DNA from: Symbiodinium natans
Taxonomy: Eukaryota; Sar; Dinophyceae; Suessiales; Symbiodiniaceae
Reading direction: 5' to 3'
Assembly: GCA_905221605.1 (NCBI GenBank)
Contig: CAJNDS010002125.1
Location: forward strand, 544,309-608,308
DNA length: 64,000 bases
The position numbers were made by a program, and so were the translations under genes. Below the pieces are notes generated by a model. That model was not told where the DNA came from. It did no database searches and worked only from the letters and a program-made list of their open reading frames with translations. This document shows positions 19,924 to 31,948 of the stretch, piece by piece; the first letter of the stretch is position 1, and the number at the start of each line of letters is the position of its first letter.

Positions 19924-20942
19924 GTCCGAGCACCTGCGCATGGGCGGCGTCTACTGGGGTGTCAGTGCCAGGGGCCCTGGTTGAAACCTGGCCCCTAAAC
20001 CCTAAACCCTAAACCCTAAACCCTAAACCCCAAACCCTAAACCCTAAACCCCAAACCCTAAACCCCAAACCCTAAACCCTAAACCCTAAACCCACTTCTC
20101 TCTCGCAGCAGTCGTAAACATCAGTCAGCGGATGGCGGGGCTGCAGACATGTGAGGCCATGGCGCTCCTGAGACGCTTGGACGATGCAAAGAGGAACAGT
20201 TCACATAGAACATCATTTAGCATAGTTTCACATATGACAATACATATATATATATATATGTATGTAATATATGTATATGTATGTATTATTTATATATTTT
20301 GTAAATCGTCAATATATATATATATATATATATATAGATATATATATATATATATACATATGTATATATATATATATATATATATACATATCAAATATTA
20401 TGTAGACCATATAAAAGTTACAGCGCCCTCGCCTCGCAGGAGAGAGGACATCGTGGAATGGATCTTCAGGCCTCGCTCTAAGACAGTGCCCAGAGCAGTG
20501 CATCTGGTTCTTAGTAGGGAATGAGGGAATGGGGGGGGGCCTATATATGTATATATATATATATTTCTATACATACCCTTAAAGGGATTATAGAGGGTAC
20601 TAGGGTTCTATATATATATACCCCTTAAGGGATTATACAGGGTACCTATTTATACCCTTTGAGGGATTATGTAGAACCCTAATTCCCTCATTCCCTACTA
20701 AGAACCAGCCAGTCCCGGCCCTTGGGGGCATTGTGCAGAGATCTCAGGTGTCGCGACCCCAAGACGCCGGGAGGTTTCGGGCCGAATGTGGGCCACGATG
20801 CAGACATCACAGCGACCCACTATGTGTGCATCCAAGCGTTTCCATGAGCACGTGATGAGTTTGGTTGAACTGATGGATCCCGTTGGGTTTTTCCAGCCTT
20901 TGATTGCATATATATATATATATACATATATAGGCACATATG

Positions 20943-20986
<44 letters not shown>

Positions 20987-23900
20987 GTAGAAATGTTTTG
21001 TTGTCTAAAGTTTTTTGTGTCGGCGCTCAGGTTGCGATTTACTCGTTGTTTTTTTGCCATCTCATGTGTTTTGAGCATAGCTTGTCTAGCTTTTGCTAGT
21101 GATTCGACAAGCTGAACTTACTTGTGAATGCTGCCCTCACTTTGACTCGTGAAAATCTTTGTTAAGAATGTTCGTAAAGACTACCCGTTATCTATGTGTG
21201 TGAATATGTCTGATTTTTCTTGTAGCTCAGGAGGCCTCTATTGAGCCTCTTTCCTATGCTCTATCACCTTGTCGTGCGTGTCTGCGTGCAGGTTTTTTAC
21301 ATGCGACATTCTGGAGCCGAATACGCAAAAGCACCAATAGAAATTGAGCACCTAAAGTGGTCAAATCCAAAAAGCTTAAGCCGAAGCCATCCTGGAAACA
21401 GCCCAGTTGCAGATTCAGCTTATTGCGACGTTTGAATAGCCCACTGGAGAAGCAGAAATTCTAGCAGCTCACAACATGGACAGTTGAGGTACATTTTTAC
21501 AGCATTTGCTTGCACGATATTTATGAACAGCACAAGCCCCGTAATTTGTGTAAACCGAAAAACCTGAAACATTAGCTACATGCGATGCATTGATTATATG
21601 TTTCGGTTCTTTGAAGAACATAACTACGTAACATTAGCAACGCTATCTTCGAATGACTCGTTCATGCAACGTTCAGCTGTTAAGTAGTTCTCCGTTGCTT
21701 TTTGGGGGCATTCAGCAAATTGAGTACTTTTCAAAAAACCTGGTTCACTCCTTTGACACTTCAGTTTTTACAAGAAATAAACCATGCTTTGTCAGTTTTC
21801 CAAGCATTCGGCTTTCAAGTTGATGGTACTGTGGAAGTGGCATCGAGGGCATTCGGCTGTCTCGTGTTGACGTGCTTTTCAGGCACTGCTGGTCCTCTGT
21901 ATGTATGACGCAGTAGACAAGCTGGATCGAGAAGGTGCCTGGCACGCAACTGAAGCGCCAGCCTTGCTGCATGAAGCACGCTGGGTTTCAGTTGAGGCGT
22001 GGTTGCGTTCATCTCTGGTTTGCAGCAGCCCGATGGCTCCTTTGCTGGCGATCGCTGGGGCGAGGCCAAAATTCTTCCATGAGCGCAGGTCGAGTGCCGC
22101 TGCTGTGCGTGTGTGCAGGTTGATGTCAGGCTGGGCACTTTCTTGTCTCGCCAATGTGGCTTCCTGGCTTCGGTCTTCGCACCCAGAAGGCATAGGTCCA
22201 CCCAGTGAAGCCCTGCAACTTCAAATGCCCGCCTGACGTGATGTTGGGGCGTTTGAAGAGGGGCTTTAGGACTTTGGGGCCCTTTAGGGCCTTTAGGGCA
22301 GACCTTCGTGGGGTCCTTATCATCAGGGGATCCTGCCATTTTGGGGTCCCTTGTCTGCTCTCAACTGGAGGTTCGCCTACTGCGCCCTTTCGGCACTGAC
22401 GATTCTGGATGCCCTTGATAGCATCGATGTTGATGCGTGCGTGGGATGGATTCTGCTGCGAACCGAGTCGTTCCATGCTCGTCATGCTCGTGAAAGTCCA
22501 AGACGCCGGCATTCCTCTCTCAGGCGCTGCATGAACTATGAAGGCTCGTTCGGACCCGTTCCACGAGCGGAATCCCACGCGGCATATGTCTTCTGTGCTG
22601 TTCAGGCTGGGAGGGATCAAAAAGAAGTCGTGGGGCTAAAGTTAAGCGTGTGCGAGTCAATGCTATTCGCTTCACTCGCTTCTGCGTTGGAGGCACTGGC
22701 TTTGGTCGACGCTCTTCGTGCAGCTGCAGCCTTACAAGAAGGCTGACACGAACAGAGGGAGATGATCCCTTGCGGCCTTTCCCGCATAGAACAGTCGTTT
22801 CAGGTCGATGTCGACCAGCTTGGATGGTGGCTCTGTGAGCGGCAGACCCCCAGCGGTGGCTTCAATGGCCGGCCTGAGAAGGAGTGTACATGAGCGACAG
22901 TTCTGCTGTATAAGAGTGGCAGCTAGCTGTGTGAAAGCTTGGTGCAAGCTTGCAGACGCCCCACAGCCAGCAGACAGGTGCAAGCCCCAATGCAAGCTTG
23001 TGAGTATGGTTCAAGTGATCTGCAGGCCCCTGACGTTTGCTACAGCTGGTGGATCCTCTCAGCGTTAGCCACGATCGACCGCGTGCACTGGATCGACGTG
23101 GAGAAGCTGGCCTGACCCATGATTATGATTATGATTATGATTATGATTATGAATATTCTTCTTCTTCTTCTTATTATTATTATGATTATTACTATTATAC
23201 GTATATATATATATACATACATAGATGCGTCCAGCTGAAGAGCCACGGATCATGGCGAGGCTGAGTTTATTCTGGCCGCCCAAGATGAGGACCCGATGAC
23301 AGGGACAGAGCCACTTCGGTCCACGTAAACGCCTGGCCTGCTCTGATCTTAAAAATAAACACTATTAATGCTAGTGATACTAAACAAACTAGTACTAGAA
23401 TAGCACGAATGAGCCAGCCTCCTCTGCTCCGGCAGGATGGTGGCATCGCCGATCGGCCTGGTGACGTGCGCTCTTCTCAGCCCATGTGCCCCGTGCGCCG
23501 TATGTGCCCTCTGCTAAACAAACCCTCAAAAAACACCAAAAACCCTTGGAAATCCTAAAAAGCCTTCGAAGCTATTTTACTTCGAACATCCCCACCTTAG
23601 GAATTTGGATTGGGGTTGGGTGTTGAAACATCCCTGAGGCCGGACGTGTTCCACACCTTCTTCGGGCTTGCTGGGCTGTCATTGATGAGGTTGGAGCATC
23701 CAGGATCTCTGCATGCCCAGCTGGGCTTGTTAGTGGGATCCCTCTTCTTCAGGCGAGTGGACTTGGCGCCCATCCACTGCGTGTACGCACTCCCCCTCGA
23801 GGCCAAGGACTTTGTTCAGCCTTTTTCTGCCTTCCTAGATCGTAGTTGCTGTCCAGGTTGTGCAGAAGATGAAGCTTCCCCCAATCTTGCCCATCTATGA
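19924..23900 (+). CDS. RABGGTB: Rab geranylgeranyltransferase (GGTase-II) beta subunit
   Basis: This subunit transfers geranylgeranyl groups to Rab C-terminal cysteines with the alpha subunit and Rab escort protein. Exons by frame: 19924-19966, 20156-about 20192, 20440-20469, 20748-20835, 21883-21934, 21997-about 22066, 22371-about 22460, 22524-22605, 22693-22719, 22804-22881, 23026-23109, 23260-about 23280, 23436-23455, 23639-23689, 23753-about 23900. Motifs: [121 protein letters not shown]. The zinc ligands Asp and Cys (PDVC) and His (VFHT) are present, so it should be active. At least seven introns open with GC and one with GA. The N-terminal exon is not firmly found. Confidence 0.93.
19993..20093. 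repeat. CCCTAAA/CCCCAAA array in GC-AG intron 19967-20155
   Basis: About 14 heptamers in the RABGGTB intron joining [12 protein letters not shown]. Confidence 0.95.
20504..20712. mobile_element. Introner-like element in RABGGTB intron 20470-20747
   Basis: The ends CTGGTTCTTAGTAGGGAATG and CATTCCCTACTAAGAACCAG are exact complements over about 20 bases, continuing into GAGGGAAT. The interior holds CCCTTAAAGGGATTATA twice and a TA tract. It lies inside a GC-AG intron whose flanking exons join as [15 protein letters not shown]. Confidence 0.9.
20836..21882. other. 1,047-base intron of RABGGTB
   Basis: GC donor (GCGTTT) and TTTTCAG acceptor, joining [19 protein letters not shown]. It holds TA microsatellites at 20908-20985 and otherwise AT-rich unique sequence. 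No second gene seen in it. Confidence 0.75.
23117..23215. repeat. GATTAT/TTC/TTA/TA microsatellite cluster
   Basis: Compound simple repeat within RABGGTB intron 23110-23259. The GC donor GCCTGA and the exon start GCTGAG form a short direct repeat. Confidence 0.9.
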
Positions 23901-24179
23901 CAGCAGGCCAGGTGTGGCGCTGGGTCTTGCTGCTTGGGTCTTGCTGGTTGTGTCCCTCCAGCGAACGCTGAGGTGACGATCCAGCATGTCCGTGCAGGAA
24001 CTTGTGGAAAAAGGAGGGCGCCACTGTCCGAAGATTCTCAAGATGAGGTAGTGGCGCAAGCTTGCTTCTTGTCCTTCACTGGTATGGGAGTGACCTGCTC
24101 GTATTCTGGCATGTTCTTGGAACCCCAGTGTTCCGCGCGCAAGCCCTCTTGGCTCAGTTGATCTCCCTTGCCAGGGCTT

Positions 24180-24350
24180 CGTTTTGAGCCCCAGGCAGGT
24201 TCGATTGCAGTCGTGTCCTGTGAGGTTTAGGGTTTAGGGTTTAGGGTTTAGGGTTTAGGGTTTAGGCGGGCAGGCTCCTTATGTTCGAGCAGCTCGGGCG
24301 CATCTTCGCCAGCCCCAGCCGCGCGGAGCTCGGAGCTGCCCCCACGAGTC
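24180..24350 (+). CDS. Candidate exon pair around a telomere-repeat mini-intron
   Basis: The upstream stretch reads RFEPQAGSIAVVS. The downstream stretch, after CAG at 24271-24273, reads LLMFEQLGRIFASPSRAEL and then Ala/Pro-rich sequence. Between them lies a 54-base GT-AG interval made almost wholly of TTTAGGG. Family unknown. It could be the next gene after RABGGTB. Confidence 0.4.
24220..24273 (+). repeat. TTTAGGG mini-array bounded by GTGAGG and GGGCAG
   Basis: About six heptamers with a good GT donor at the left edge and a CAG acceptor at the right edge. Confidence 0.8.
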
Positions 24351-24380
24351 CCCATTGCACCCATATTGCACCCCTGGCCC

Positions 24381-24598
24381 CGAAACCCCAAACCCTAAAC
24401 CCTAAACCCTAAACCCTAAACCCTAAACCCTGAACCCCAAACCCCAAACCCCAACCCCAAACCCCAAACCCCAAACCCCAAACCCCAAACCCTACCAAAC
24501 CCCAAACCCCAAACCCCAAACCCTAAACCCTAAACCCTAAACCCCAAACCCTAAACCCTAAACCCCAAACCCCAAACCCCAAACCCTAAACCCTCAAA
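24381..24598. repeat. CCCTAAA/CCCCAAA mixed array
   Basis: About 30 heptamers with blocks of CCCCAAA alternating with CCCTAAA, suggesting local spread of variant units by slippage or unequal exchange. Confidence 0.95.
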
Positions 24599-24603
24599 AC
24601 CCT

Positions 24604-24702
24604 TAATGCGCCTGAAGGGCTCAGCCGCCGAAGCGACGCCTCGCACGCATCACCGCGCTCCACTCTTGTGGAGTCTCCGGCCTCGGGCGTGGCGCTCAAA
24701 GG
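24604..24702 (+). CDS. Candidate Ser-rich exon
   Basis: Between a CCCTAAA array and a TTTAGGG array, an open frame reads APEGLSRRSDASHASPRSTL, then VESPASGVALKG. Composition is coding-like. A second + frame is also open here, so the frame is uncertain. Confidence 0.3.
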
Positions 24703-24749
24703 GTTTAGGATTTTTAGGGTTTAGGGTTTAGGGTTTAGGTTCTAGAGAA

Positions 24750-26180
24750 GAAGTGCCTCCTAACAACAATCAGTTCGAAGGTCCGGGAGATGAGGCGCGG
24801 GAGCAGCCTGCAGGCTCTCCGCACCATGTCGTCACGTGCCTTCTCCAACAATCATGCGCCTTCACATTGGCCCGGACTCATGAAGCTCCGTGTGGCCAAT
24901 GCCCAGCTGATCGGACTCGGATCTCCACACCAAAGAAACACGAGTGCTTTGCCTGTTGTCTTGGCCGCCCCGCAGCCCAAAGCAAGCTGGGTGCTCGCCC
25001 CCCAAGCATGAAGCATTTCTCACGGACAAAAAAGGAGTTGTCTTGGCCTCCCCCACCACCCCATCCACAAAAACTGTGACGGGACATGGGTTGACTGCCT
25101 GGTTGCCTGGGAAAGCAGCGAAAGCAGCGCGTTCTAAGCATCGCCCGTATAAGCTAACCGGCAGGAAAACTATTAGTTAGAACCAATCATCGCAAAACGC
25201 TCCTGGCCTCACATCTTCCTGGCCAGAGTGTGTTCGCTGGCTTGCCCCATCGCACAAGAAACATACTTGGGTTGTGCAAGCGCTGCGCGCTTGCCAAGCC
25301 ACATGTGTGCCCTGATCTGCTACGAGAACAAGCAACGTGTTGTGTTCGGGCCTCGACCCCGCACCCGAAGCAACAATATATGTCTTTCGGAGAAAATTTT
25401 CTGTTTTGGTTGTTGCCTTACGGGCCACTGGCAAAGGAACCCTTTTCTTGCAGAGAGATGTTTATGTTAAGCGCTCGTCCCTGAAGGGTCCTGCGGCCAA
25501 CGCGGGTGGGGTCCTAGGCTTTTTGGCGGTCTCTGTGGCAGGGGCACGCGGCATGTCGGACTTTGGCACCTCCAAGCGGGTTGGGTTGAGGGGTGGGGGG
25601 GAGGTACAGAAGAACCAGACTTCTTCTTCTTCTTTGCATCTTCGCACAGATATGTTTTCTGCTTGCCTCCCCCGCAGAAACAACGTTCTTTGTCCGGAGG
25701 TTTTACTTGTTTTCAGGCTTGCCTGTAACCTTGGTTCACCACCTACCCCCCCAACCCGAAACCCGAAACCCGAAACCCGAAACCCTGAACCCTAAACCCT
25801 AAACCCTAAACCCTCCCCGGCAACCGTAACCCCTAAACCCTAGCAGTTCATCCTTAAGCAGGTGAGGGACCGGCTAATGCTGGCCTCGCCAATGGCGCTG
25901 CGCAAGGCAACGTGGGCAGCTGTTTATTACGATCCCTCCTGGGGGGCTCTAACTCAATTGTGACGATACAGAGCCTTTCTACCCCAAAAGGGCCCATGTT
26001 CTAAATCCCAAATGTTCTAAGTCCCAGTATGCAGTCCTCTTGCCACCCGGCCCTCAGCTCAGCGTTCAGCCAGACGTTCGTGCAGGGACTTCTTGGCCAG
26101 AGGAATCAGCCGAGAAAGCGGCATGCAGCGGCAGCCTTGTTCCCACAGTTGCAGCTGCGATGCTTAACGCACGCTCGCGT
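24750..26180. other. Mostly unassigned stretch
   Basis: Several short open frames (for example KCLLTTISSKVREMRRG near 24752) but no splice or family support. A short CCCGAAA/CCCTAAA array sits at about 25752-25815. Confidence 0.4.
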
Positions 26181-26184
26181 TTTT

Positions 26185-26221
26185 GTTCTCTCTCTCTCTC
26201 TCTCTCTGTGCGCGGGTGTTG

Positions 26222-26254
<33 letters not shown>

Positions 26255-26345
26255 CATGTGCATGTGCATGTGTACGTGTACGTGTACGTGTATGTGTATG
26301 TGTATGTGTATGTCTATGTCTATGTCTATGTCTATGTGTGCGTGT
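26185..26345. repeat. CT and TGTG/TATG/CATG/TACG microsatellite
   Basis: A (CT)n tract passes into a (GTGTAT)-type tract with runs of hexamer variants. All frames across it are repeat artefacts. Confidence 0.95.
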
Positions 26346-26662
26346 GTGCGCGCACGCGCACCTGTCTGCGTGTTTCTGTGGCATTCCGAAATTGGTCTCA
26401 ACCTACTGTGCGTTATAGACACACATGTACACACGCACATGCCCCCTGTTTCAGTCCATGTCGCTTTCACAATGCGCAGCATTCCGGCATCTCGATAGCG
26501 AAACGTGCCCTGCACCTGAATGTGACAAAGCTCCTGTGCATGATCAGCGCATCAACGAACACGGTATCCTTCCTGCACCAAAGATGGGACATGTCCACCG
26601 CCCGCGCAGCTTCCGTCAAAAGGGCTGGCAATCGCCGATGTTGCTGCTGCCAGGGTAGAGTA

Positions 26663-29573
26663 GGGTCGAGAGCCTGTGGCTGAGGCGAGGGAGTCGAGGT
26701 GGCAAAGCTCAACGCCCTGCTGACCACTGGCTTTGAGCAGGCCAGTGGCTGGCGGGTCGATGTGGAGCAGAGCACCACAAGTGTTGCCCAAACTGGTCAG
26801 CCTGAAGGAAGCCGGCAACCAACCGACCTGTGATGACGACATGTCGGACAGCGAGGCCAGACTGAGTCGTTCTTGTGGTAGGGCATGGCCTTCGTGGTGC
26901 GCTATGGAGGCCGAGCGAGGCAGTGAGCCTCCGACGGCTCGCGAGGACGAGGCGGCGCAGGTGCCGCAGACATCCGCAGACGTGCTGGGCAGCCATCATG
27001 GTGTGCATTCTGCTGCGGAGGAGCCCGAAACCGTCGAAGAAGTCGACACACCCATGCCTGAAGCCTCTACGAATGCTGATGAAGAGGAGCGAAAGCCATC
27101 GAAAGCCCCGTCGCTGACGCACCCAAGCCTGTTCCGTAGCCTCTGCGTAGCCTGGTGAGTTCCCTGATCAGGCCTCGGCTCCGAATGCAAGTCGGCGCCC
27201 TAGCCGTGAACACAGACCGCGCACGGACGGGCTCCATGATGCCTCTGGCTTCAAGAGCTTCACTTCCCTTCAGCAGGTGCTTCTAGAGGTATCCTTGAGG
27301 TCGAATCCAGATGAATCCAGCCGAGAGCAGTTCAGGTTTCAGATTCTTGGTTTCGTAGACTGTACGTACACGTAGCCTGTTTATCTCCCATCGCTCGGCT
27401 TTGTACATATCGATCGGCGTCCACATCGGGGAACTGAATTCCCAGTGTATATCTCTCGGCCTCGTGCAGGCTGTTACATGTCTTCGCGAGTTGCAAGTGA
27501 AGCGACGGATGATTCCTGGTGGCCTCGCTCATCCTGGTCGTCGCCGCGACAACTCGACCAAATCCCTGACTAGCTTTTGACACATAGTTAAAAAAATACC
27601 GTGAGAACGTGGCCCGCTGTCCATCGCTGTCCCGTTTCGAGCACTTTAAGCAGCTTTAAAAGCCTGAGGCATGTAAGGCAGAGGCTCAGAGCCAAGCAAG
27701 TCCAAGCAGTAGCCAGTCTGGGTCTCCATGCGATTATGGCTTCGTCAACTACATTCCGGCTTGCTCGGAACGTCGACGCAAAGCTACCTCGCTGGAATCG
27801 ATCGACTTAGCCGTGCCATAGAATTGGGTCGAGAGCTTACGAGAGCCTGCGGCTGAGGCGAGGGAGTCGAGGTGGCAAAGCTCAACGCCCTGCTGACCAC
27901 TGGCTTTGAGCAGGCCATTAGCTGGCGGGTCGATGTGGAACAGAGCACCACAAGTGTTGCCCAAACTGGTCAGCCTGAAGGAAGCCGGCAACCAACCGAC
28001 CTGTGATGACGACATGTCGGACAGCGAGGCCAGACTGAGTCGTTCTTGTAGTAGGGCGTGGCCTTCGTAGCGTGGTTGCTATGGAGGCCGAGCGAGGCAG
28101 TGAGCCTCCGACGGCTCTTGAGGACGAGGCGGCGCAGGTGCCGCAGACATCCGCAGACGTGCTGGGCAGCCATCATGGTGTGCATTCTGCTGCGGTGGAG
28201 GAGTCCGAAACCGTCGAAGAAGTCGACACACCCATGCCCGAAGCCTCTACGAATGCTGATGAAGAGGAGCGAAAGCCATCGAAAGCCCCGTCGCTGACGC
28301 ACCCAAGCCTGTTCCGTAGCCTCTGCGTAGCCTGGTGAGTTCCCTGATCAGGCCTCGGCTCCGAATGCAAGTCGGCGCCCTAGCCGTGAACACAGACCGC
28401 GCACGGACGGGCTCCATGATGCCTCTGGCTTCAAGAGCTTCACTTCCCTTCAGCAGGTGCTTCTAGAGGTATCCTTGAGGTCGAATCCAGATGAATCCAG
28501 CCGAGAGCAGTTCAGGTTTCAGATTCTTGGTTTCGTAGACTGTACGTGCACGTAGCCTGTTTATCTCCCATCGCTCGGCTTTGTACATATCGATCGGCGT
28601 CCACATCGGGGAACTGAATTCCCAGTGTACATCTCTCGGCCTCGTGCAGGCTGTTACATGTCTTCGCGAGTTGCAAGTGAAGCGACGGATGATTCCTGGT
28701 GGCCTCGCTCATCCTGGTCGCCGCCGCGACAACTCGACCAAATCCCTGACTAGCTTTTGACACATAGTTAAAAAAATACCGTGAGAACGTGGCCCGCTGT
28801 CCATCGCTGTCCTGTTTCGAGCACTTCAAGCAGCTTTAAGCCTGAGGCATGTAAGGCAGAGGCTCAGAGCCAAGCAAGTCCAAGCAGTAGCCAGTCTGGG
28901 TCTCCATGCGATTATGGCTTCGTCAACTACATTCCGGCTTGCTCGGAACGTCGACGCAAACCTACCTCGCTGGAATCGATCGACTTAGCCGTGCCATAGA
29001 ATTGGGTCGAGAGCTTACGAGAGCCTGCGGCTGAGGCGAGGGAGTCGAGGTGGCAAAGCTCAACGCCCTGCTGACCACTGGCTTTGAGCAGGCCATTAGC
29101 TGGCGGGTCGATGTGGAACAGAGCACTACAAGTGTTGCCCAAAATGGTCAGCCTGAAGGAAGCCGGCAACCAACCGACCTGTGATGACGACATGTCGGAC
29201 AGCGAGGCCAGACTGAGTCGTTCTTGTAGTAGGGCGTGGCCTTCATAGCGTGGTTGCTATGGAGGCCGAGCGAGGCAGTGAGCCTCCGACGGCTCGCGAG
29301 GACGAGGCGGCGCAGGTGCCGCAGACATCCGCAGACGTGCTGGGCAGCCATCATGGTGTGCATTCTGCTGCGGTGGAGGAGTCCGAAACCGTCGAAGAAG
29401 TCGACACACCCATGCCTGAAGCCTCTACGAATGCTGATGAAGAGGAGCGAAAGCCATCGAAAGCCCCGTCGCTGACGCACCCAAGCCTGTTCCGCAGCCT
29501 CTGCGTAGCCTGGTACATTCCCTGATCAGGCCTCGGCTCCGAATGCAAGTCGGCGCCCTAACGGTGAACACAG
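26663..29573. repeat. 1.18-kb tandem duplication, 2.5 copies
   Basis: Copies start at 26663, 27826 and 29004. The first is about 1,163 bases and the second 1,178; the third stops at 29573, just after GAACACAG. Copies differ by scattered substitutions and a few small indels. Copies 2 and 3 are closer to each other (for example GGAATTGGGTCGAG-type starts and the TAGCGTGGTTGC insertion) than to copy 1, so the last duplication is recent. Confidence 0.95.
26695..27154 (+). CDS. Candidate exon pair within the tandem unit (also at 27860-28334 and 29038-29512)
   Basis: Each unit contains a frame reading VAKLNALLTTGFEQA and on to TSVAQTGQPEGSRQPTDL. It then contains an acidic frame starting MEAERGSEPPTA, with PQTSADVLGSHHGVHSA, then an acidic run and SLTHPSLFRSLCVAW. 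Copies 1 and 2 end in CTG|GTGAGT, a strong donor; copy 3 has CTG|GTACAT. An indel between copies in the acidic frame is three bases and keeps the frame, which hints at coding. No family recognised. Open frames also exist on the - strand, so coding is not certain. Confidence 0.4.
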
Positions 29574-30900
29574 GTTAAGATGTTTCAGTCTCTATGTTTG
29601 GGTAGCCCGTGGTGGGCTTGTAACACATGGAGTTTAGGCGAAGTTTGGGTTTTCAGACAGGCAGGGAAAAACAGGAAAACATTGTCGACAGAAACGGAAT
29701 ACGCTGGGGCATGACTCGGACTTGGTGTGTCAAGACATTTGCACGCCAGATCGGGCAAGTGGTGGACAGAAACGGCAGCGTTCCAGGATCAGTTGGCGGT
29801 CAACGTCCTTCAATGCTTGGAGGGCTGGACCACTTGCCGAATTCCCCCGAGCACCGGGCTGGGGGTCTGGCGTCTCTTTCTCACATGCCACCTAAGATCA
29901 GCCAAGGCTTGATTTTGTCTCGTATAGCCTTGTGTACCAACACTCCCTCCTCCTTCGCCACGTGACATGTCTGACATGACATGTCCCATCCGGATGGGCA
30001 CGTGGAAGGTCCCAGTCCAGAAAGCTGTCTTCCAGACACCACACCCGAAGCAAGTGCCGAGTATCCACAACATCACGCCCTCGACACGTCCTCGACACCC
30101 TCGCTAGAACGCTGAATCGACAGAATCGACAGAAGCCTGCCATGAGGCGGACCAATGCGGACCAGAGAGAGCTGGGGGTTAAGAAAGGTTATAAGAAGCC
30201 AGTGTAGGGTTGTTTTCGAGGAAAAAAGTCCTGGGTTTCATCTTACCCGGCGCCCTGAAACTGACGTTTTTGTGTCAGCCTTCGGAGGCATCGTTTCCAG
30301 GAGCTCTTGTGACGTCAGTCTCGTGCGTCGTGTGCCGCGAACCCACCTGTGGCTGCAGGGTGTATGTCAAAGATCAAATATGTCATGATGAAGAAATCAA
30401 GGAGTTTTGGTGGTTTCTGAAATTAGGGCTTATTGGGGTCCGTATCATGAGGGAATCTTGCTATTTGGGTGTCTCTTTTAGGGCCCCTTATCTTCGAAAA
30501 CCCCTATGTCAAGGGCCCCAAAGGGAACCGCGAAACTTGAGGCTCCGACACATGCACTCTCAAGTTGCCCGCCGTCGTAAAAGCCCTTTAAAGCACACAC
30601 TCGGAAGAAGTCAGCGCCCATGGTAGCTCTCTAAGGGCTAAGGGTCCGAATGTTAGATTGGCGACGTCTGCATGTGACCCAAAGCTTCCGCTTGCTTTCA
30701 TCAGTTTTCACTACACGTGTCACATGGCACTCAGCGAGCGCGGCGTCTGGCGAAGCGCTTGCTCTAGAGCTCGCGCGCGCGCGCTCCCGCTTGCTTGAGC
30801 TTGACTCGGAGTCAGGCCGTCCCTCTACGACCCCCAGGCAAGAAGAGGGCCATCGAAGTTTGATGCATTACCTGCGCATCACTCCGCATCTCTGGCCTCC
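29574..30900. other. No firm gene; possible N-terminal exon near 30740
   Basis: Unique sequence after the truncated third repeat. About 30740-30830 reads EALALELARARSRLLELDSE, a helical segment that could be the first exon of the SNF2 gene. No other support. Confidence 0.35.
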
Positions 30901-30911
30901 TGGCTGAAGGC

Positions 30912-31675
30912 GCAGGTCCATTGCAGCGCAAGTCGCCGACTGCAAGGCGGCTTTTTGGTCCCTTCGCCCTCAAAAGCCCGAGGCAAACATGGGGACACGA
31001 TGCCAGGCCAAGATCGCTGAGCTGCAAAAGCTGAAGGTGCAAAGGCTGGAAGAAGAGGACCTCAAGCCAGCTCCCAAAGATGCTCTCGATGTGGGCAATG
31101 TCCCAAAATAGGGGGCACCCCCTTGTATACCCCAAATGGAATTGAATAGAATCCCCTTAAAGGGACCCCCCAAAAGGGGTACCCCTAATTTCGGAAACCC
31201 CCCATGTGCGCTCCGCAGCATCTCTGCGCAGCTCTGAGCTTGGGAGGACTACATCGGGGCTCACGAAGCAAAGCAGGAGATCCTAGCGCATGAGCAGAGT
31301 TTGCAGGTGCGGGCTGCTTTCTTGGAACTCGTGGCATCTGACACTCTGACACCATCTGAATGTTGAGACACCATCAGGGGACTGCAGATTCCATCCGTCG
31401 ACTGTTATAAACTCACCGAAGCCTTTTCGCTGTGAGGCTCTGCGCCTGGAGACAATGCCCACTCCCACTCGAGCTGCGGGCTGAAGCTGCTTTCTGCGGG
31501 GTCAGCACATGTCTGCACTCCTGAGCACGGTATGAGACCAGTACCCCTGTAAGGGGGAGGATTCGAAGGACGAGGACGACGCGAGCCGAGCTCGCAGCGA
31601 GGATTTGGAAGCTGCTTGGCGTCCTCACCCTGATGACACGAACCTGGTGACCCTGGAAGCCTTGGATGGGCAGGA
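30912..31675 (+). CDS. Probable N-terminal exons of the SNF2 translocase
   Basis: 30912-about 31100 gives a long helical frame with AKIAELQKLKVQRLEEEDLK. About 31239-31365 gives DYIGAHEAKQEILAHEQSLQ, then FLELVASDTLTPSE, a string resembling the segment ahead of the helicase core in ERCC6-group proteins. About 31556-31675 is acidic (EDSKDEDDASRARSEDLEAA). All point the same way and sit just upstream of the helicase core. The joins are not resolved. Confidence 0.5.
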
Positions 31676-31948
31676 CCCGGGCGCGGGATGGGGGATGGTG
31701 TTGACCCTCCTTTCGCCTTGCTCTGTCTAAGCTGGTGTTAGAATTTTGCACATTGTCTCTGTTTTTTTCAGCGCTTCACGTTGAGTCATGCCCGTGCGGA
31801 TGCCCTTTCAAGCACACCCTCAATGAGCTTGAGAAGATGACTTGGTACCAGAAAGACGAATGCAAACGTCGAATGCCCCCGAACTTTTCTTGCCTTCTTG
31901 CGCTTTGCTCGTATCACACCCCCCCCCCCCCACTATTGTGGAATCCAG

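Noticed and set aside
26066-26515. Frames of His/Thr, Val/Tyr and Cys/Val repeats
   Set aside because: Translations of the GT-type microsatellite at 26185-26345.
26552-29480. Minus-strand frames repeated in each copy of the tandem unit (for example 26709-27122, 27332-27583)
   Set aside because: They are antisense to the better + strand frames, all other genes are +, and no family motif is seen. Not fully excluded.
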